64,000 nt of DNA from CAWFGW01 sp963849955 (GTDB taxonomy: Bacteria > Bacteroidota > Bacteroidia > Cytophagales > JAAEPT01): the NCBI GenBank assembly GCA_963849955.1, contig CAWKJU010000006.1, positions 194,877 through 258,876 of the forward strand. The letters run 5' to 3'. The position numbers were made by a program, and so were the translations under genes. The notes below the pieces were generated by a model. It saw nothing but the letters and a program-made list of their open reading frames with translations. It searched no databases and had not been told where the DNA came from. Positions 62,777 through 64,000 of this stretch are shown here, piece by piece. How positions within the stretch are numbered: position 1 is the first letter of the stretch; each line of letters starts with the position of its first letter.

Positions 62777-63889
62777 GTGACTTCATTTAAACAGATTAGG
62801 TGCTTACAGCAAATATCATCCAAGCCTTAGCGGACAAAATAGAATACTCCTTCTGACATTCAGGAAAAAGTGTTACCTGTGTTATTAGACAGAAAGGGTT
62901 GATATTATTGCTCAAGCTCAAACGGGAACAGGTAAAACTACTGCTTTTGCAATTGCCTATTTACAACAATCGATATTCTCAACCACATATTCAAGTACTT
63001 ATTTTGAGCCCCACGCGTGAATTAGGGCAACAAATAGGTAAGCAAATTTTTAAATTTTCTAAATATTCCGGGAAAGTATTTACAGAAGTTGTTTTTGGCG
63101 GTGAACATATTGCCAAACAAATGGAGAGTTTGAGACGACCCACACATATTTTAGTGGCTACTCCTGGTCGATTGATTGACTTGTTAAAACGTAAAGCAGT
63201 TAACTTAAACCATATTAACACTTTGGTATTAGATGAAGCTGATGAAATGTTGAATAGAGGTTTTCGAAAAGAAGTAGATGAAATATTGCTGCATACGGAA
63301 GGAAAGAGGGTTACATGGTTGTTTCCGCTACCATGCCACCAAGTGTGTTGGATTTGGTGAAACTATACATGTCAAAAGATGCACTTCAAATAAAATCAGA
63401 AGCTAAAAAAGTAATCAACCAAAACATTGAGCACCAATATATTGTGTGTGAAATAGAAGAAAAATTAACTTTATTGTCTCAATTTATTAGTGACCAAGGA
63501 GCAGCACGAGGGGTAGTGTTTTGTAAAACAAAAGCTGGGGCTGCAAAATTGTAAGTCAATTAGTTGCTAAAAATGTTTCAGCAGAAGCTATTCATGGTGA
63601 TTTACTCCAAAAAGAGCGCGATAAAGTAATGCGTGCGTTTAAAAACAAAAAATTAAAAGTCTTAGTAGCTACAGATGTTGCTGCACGAGGTATAGATGTA
63701 GAAGACCTATCGTACGTGATACATTATCAACTGCCAGAGCAATTAGAAAACTATACCCATCGAAGCGGGCGTACAGCTCGTGCCGGTAGAAAAGGACTTT
63801 CTGTTAGTTTTGTGTTGTTAAACGAAGTCAAAAAGATAAAAGACCTTGAAAAAAGTCTTTCTATTAGTTTCTTGAAAATCAAACGCTAA
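62777..63889 (+). pseudogene. DEAD-box RNA helicase interrupted by several frameshifts
   Basis: Joining frames gives one helicase of about 370 residues: a probable start at 62777 (GTG; TSFKQ), IIQALADK, PSDIQEKVLPVLLDRKG, DIIAQAQTGTGKTTAFAIAY (Walker A), ILSPTRELGQQIGKQIF, ILVATPGRLIDLLKR, LVLDEADEMLNRGF, SATMPPSVLDLVK, GVVFCKTKAGAAK, IHGDLLQKERDKVMRAFKNK, VATDVAARGIDVEDL and HRSGRTARAGRKG. All core motifs are present. Frame changes lie near 62797-62812, 62845-62855, 62896, 62978-62990, 63325 and 63557. Several are explained by one base lost from a homopolymer, so the gene is probably intact in the organism. Confidence 0.88.
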
Positions 63890-63892
63890 CGA

Positions 63893-64000
63893 TTATATAA
63901 ACGGATTGGTTTGTTTGAAATGGTCGTTGTCAAGCACAAAGATTTTACCTTCATCAAAGTTTTCAATGATGATATCTGGCTTAAATTGTTGGAGCTCTAA
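63893..64000 (-). CDS. C-terminal end of an unidentified protein, cut by window edge
   Basis: The minus strand is open from the window edge to a TAA at 63893-63895, giving 35 residues, ending KIFVLDNDHFKQTNPFI. It is convergent with the helicase and starts 4 bases past its stop. No family can be recognised from this tail. Confidence 0.5.
   Translation of the reverse strand, partial: LELQQFKPDIIIENFDEGKIFVLDNDHFKQTNPFI

Noticed and set aside
62777..63889. DEAD-box helicase as a genuine pseudogene
   Set aside because: All catalytic motifs are intact and several breaks are single-base homopolymer losses in a cluster of similar breaks, so sequence error is the simpler explanation; it is listed as interrupted only because the given sequence is.
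1..64000. tRNA, rRNA, prophage, transposase or integrase
   Set aside because: None was found when reading spacers and proteins; no recombinase or structural phage protein is encoded.

Overview
The window looks like a low-GC Bacteroidota chromosome, most likely an aquatic or marine member of the Flavobacteriales. Supporting signs are: several secreted proteins with type IX secretion (T9SS) C-terminal sorting domains; a type B (gliding-motility-associated) giant protein next to a PorP/SprF protein; an ExbB-ExbD-TonB operon with an HU/SPOR membrane protein; an RpoD without region 1.1; AT-rich spacers without strong Shine-Dalgarno motifs; and promoters of the TTG / TAnnTTTG type. The placement is inference from gene content only. 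No phage, insertion sequence, CRISPR array, tRNA or rRNA was seen.

Layout. 1-5.2 kb: an EEP nuclease cut by the window edge, a DHFR-like reductase, a zinc-finger/FAD monooxygenase of higher GC, and a surface lipoprotein. 5.2-14.1 kb: holA, then a co-directional envelope operon of TPR protein, outer-membrane barrel, HU/SPOR protein, ExbB, ExbD and TonB. 14.5-17.5 kb: cold-shock protein, rpoD and selO. 17.8-28.4 kb: accessory genes, namely a membrane protein, a TonB-dependent receptor, a LamG/CBM6 T9SS protein, an NrtR-like regulator with a palindromic operator candidate, an aldo/keto reductase, a vanadium-haloperoxidase-like T9SS protein and an IscA-type Fe-S carrier. 28.6-36.2 kb: thiL, GtrA, a fatty-acid hydroxylase, a receiver-HPt protein, DUF3078, a LytTR regulator, bioD, bioA and punA. 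36.2-41.7 kb: six consecutive envelope genes, two of which share a C-terminal domain. 42.0-49.0 kb: a nearly complete molybdenum module (modE-modA-modB-modC-moaD-moaE-moaCB-tatA-moaA on the minus strand and moeA divergent), with a ModE-type palindrome at the modE promoter and a family of degenerate repeats in its spacers. 49.1-55.4 kb: a T9SS protein, an App1-like phosphatase overlapping a diacylglycerol kinase, lpdA, phoH and a coiled-coil/TPR protein. 55.4-64.0 kb: PorP/SprF, a giant M43 protease split by two frameshifts, a shattered Lys/Glu-rich gene, a DEAD-box helicase with several frameshifts, and the tail of a last gene.

The most useful observations are four. (1) A ModE-like operator lies exactly between the promoter elements of the mod/moa operon, although the regulator lacks molybdate-binding domains. 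(2) A dispersed repeat family is confined here to the molybdenum cluster. (3) The six-gene envelope cluster with a shared domain and a seven-bladed propeller is the best candidate for an undescribed system. (4) Frameshifts, several best explained by homopolymer contraction, are concentrated in the last 4.3 kb. They suggest sequence error rather than true decay, so the protease and helicase are probably intact in the cell.
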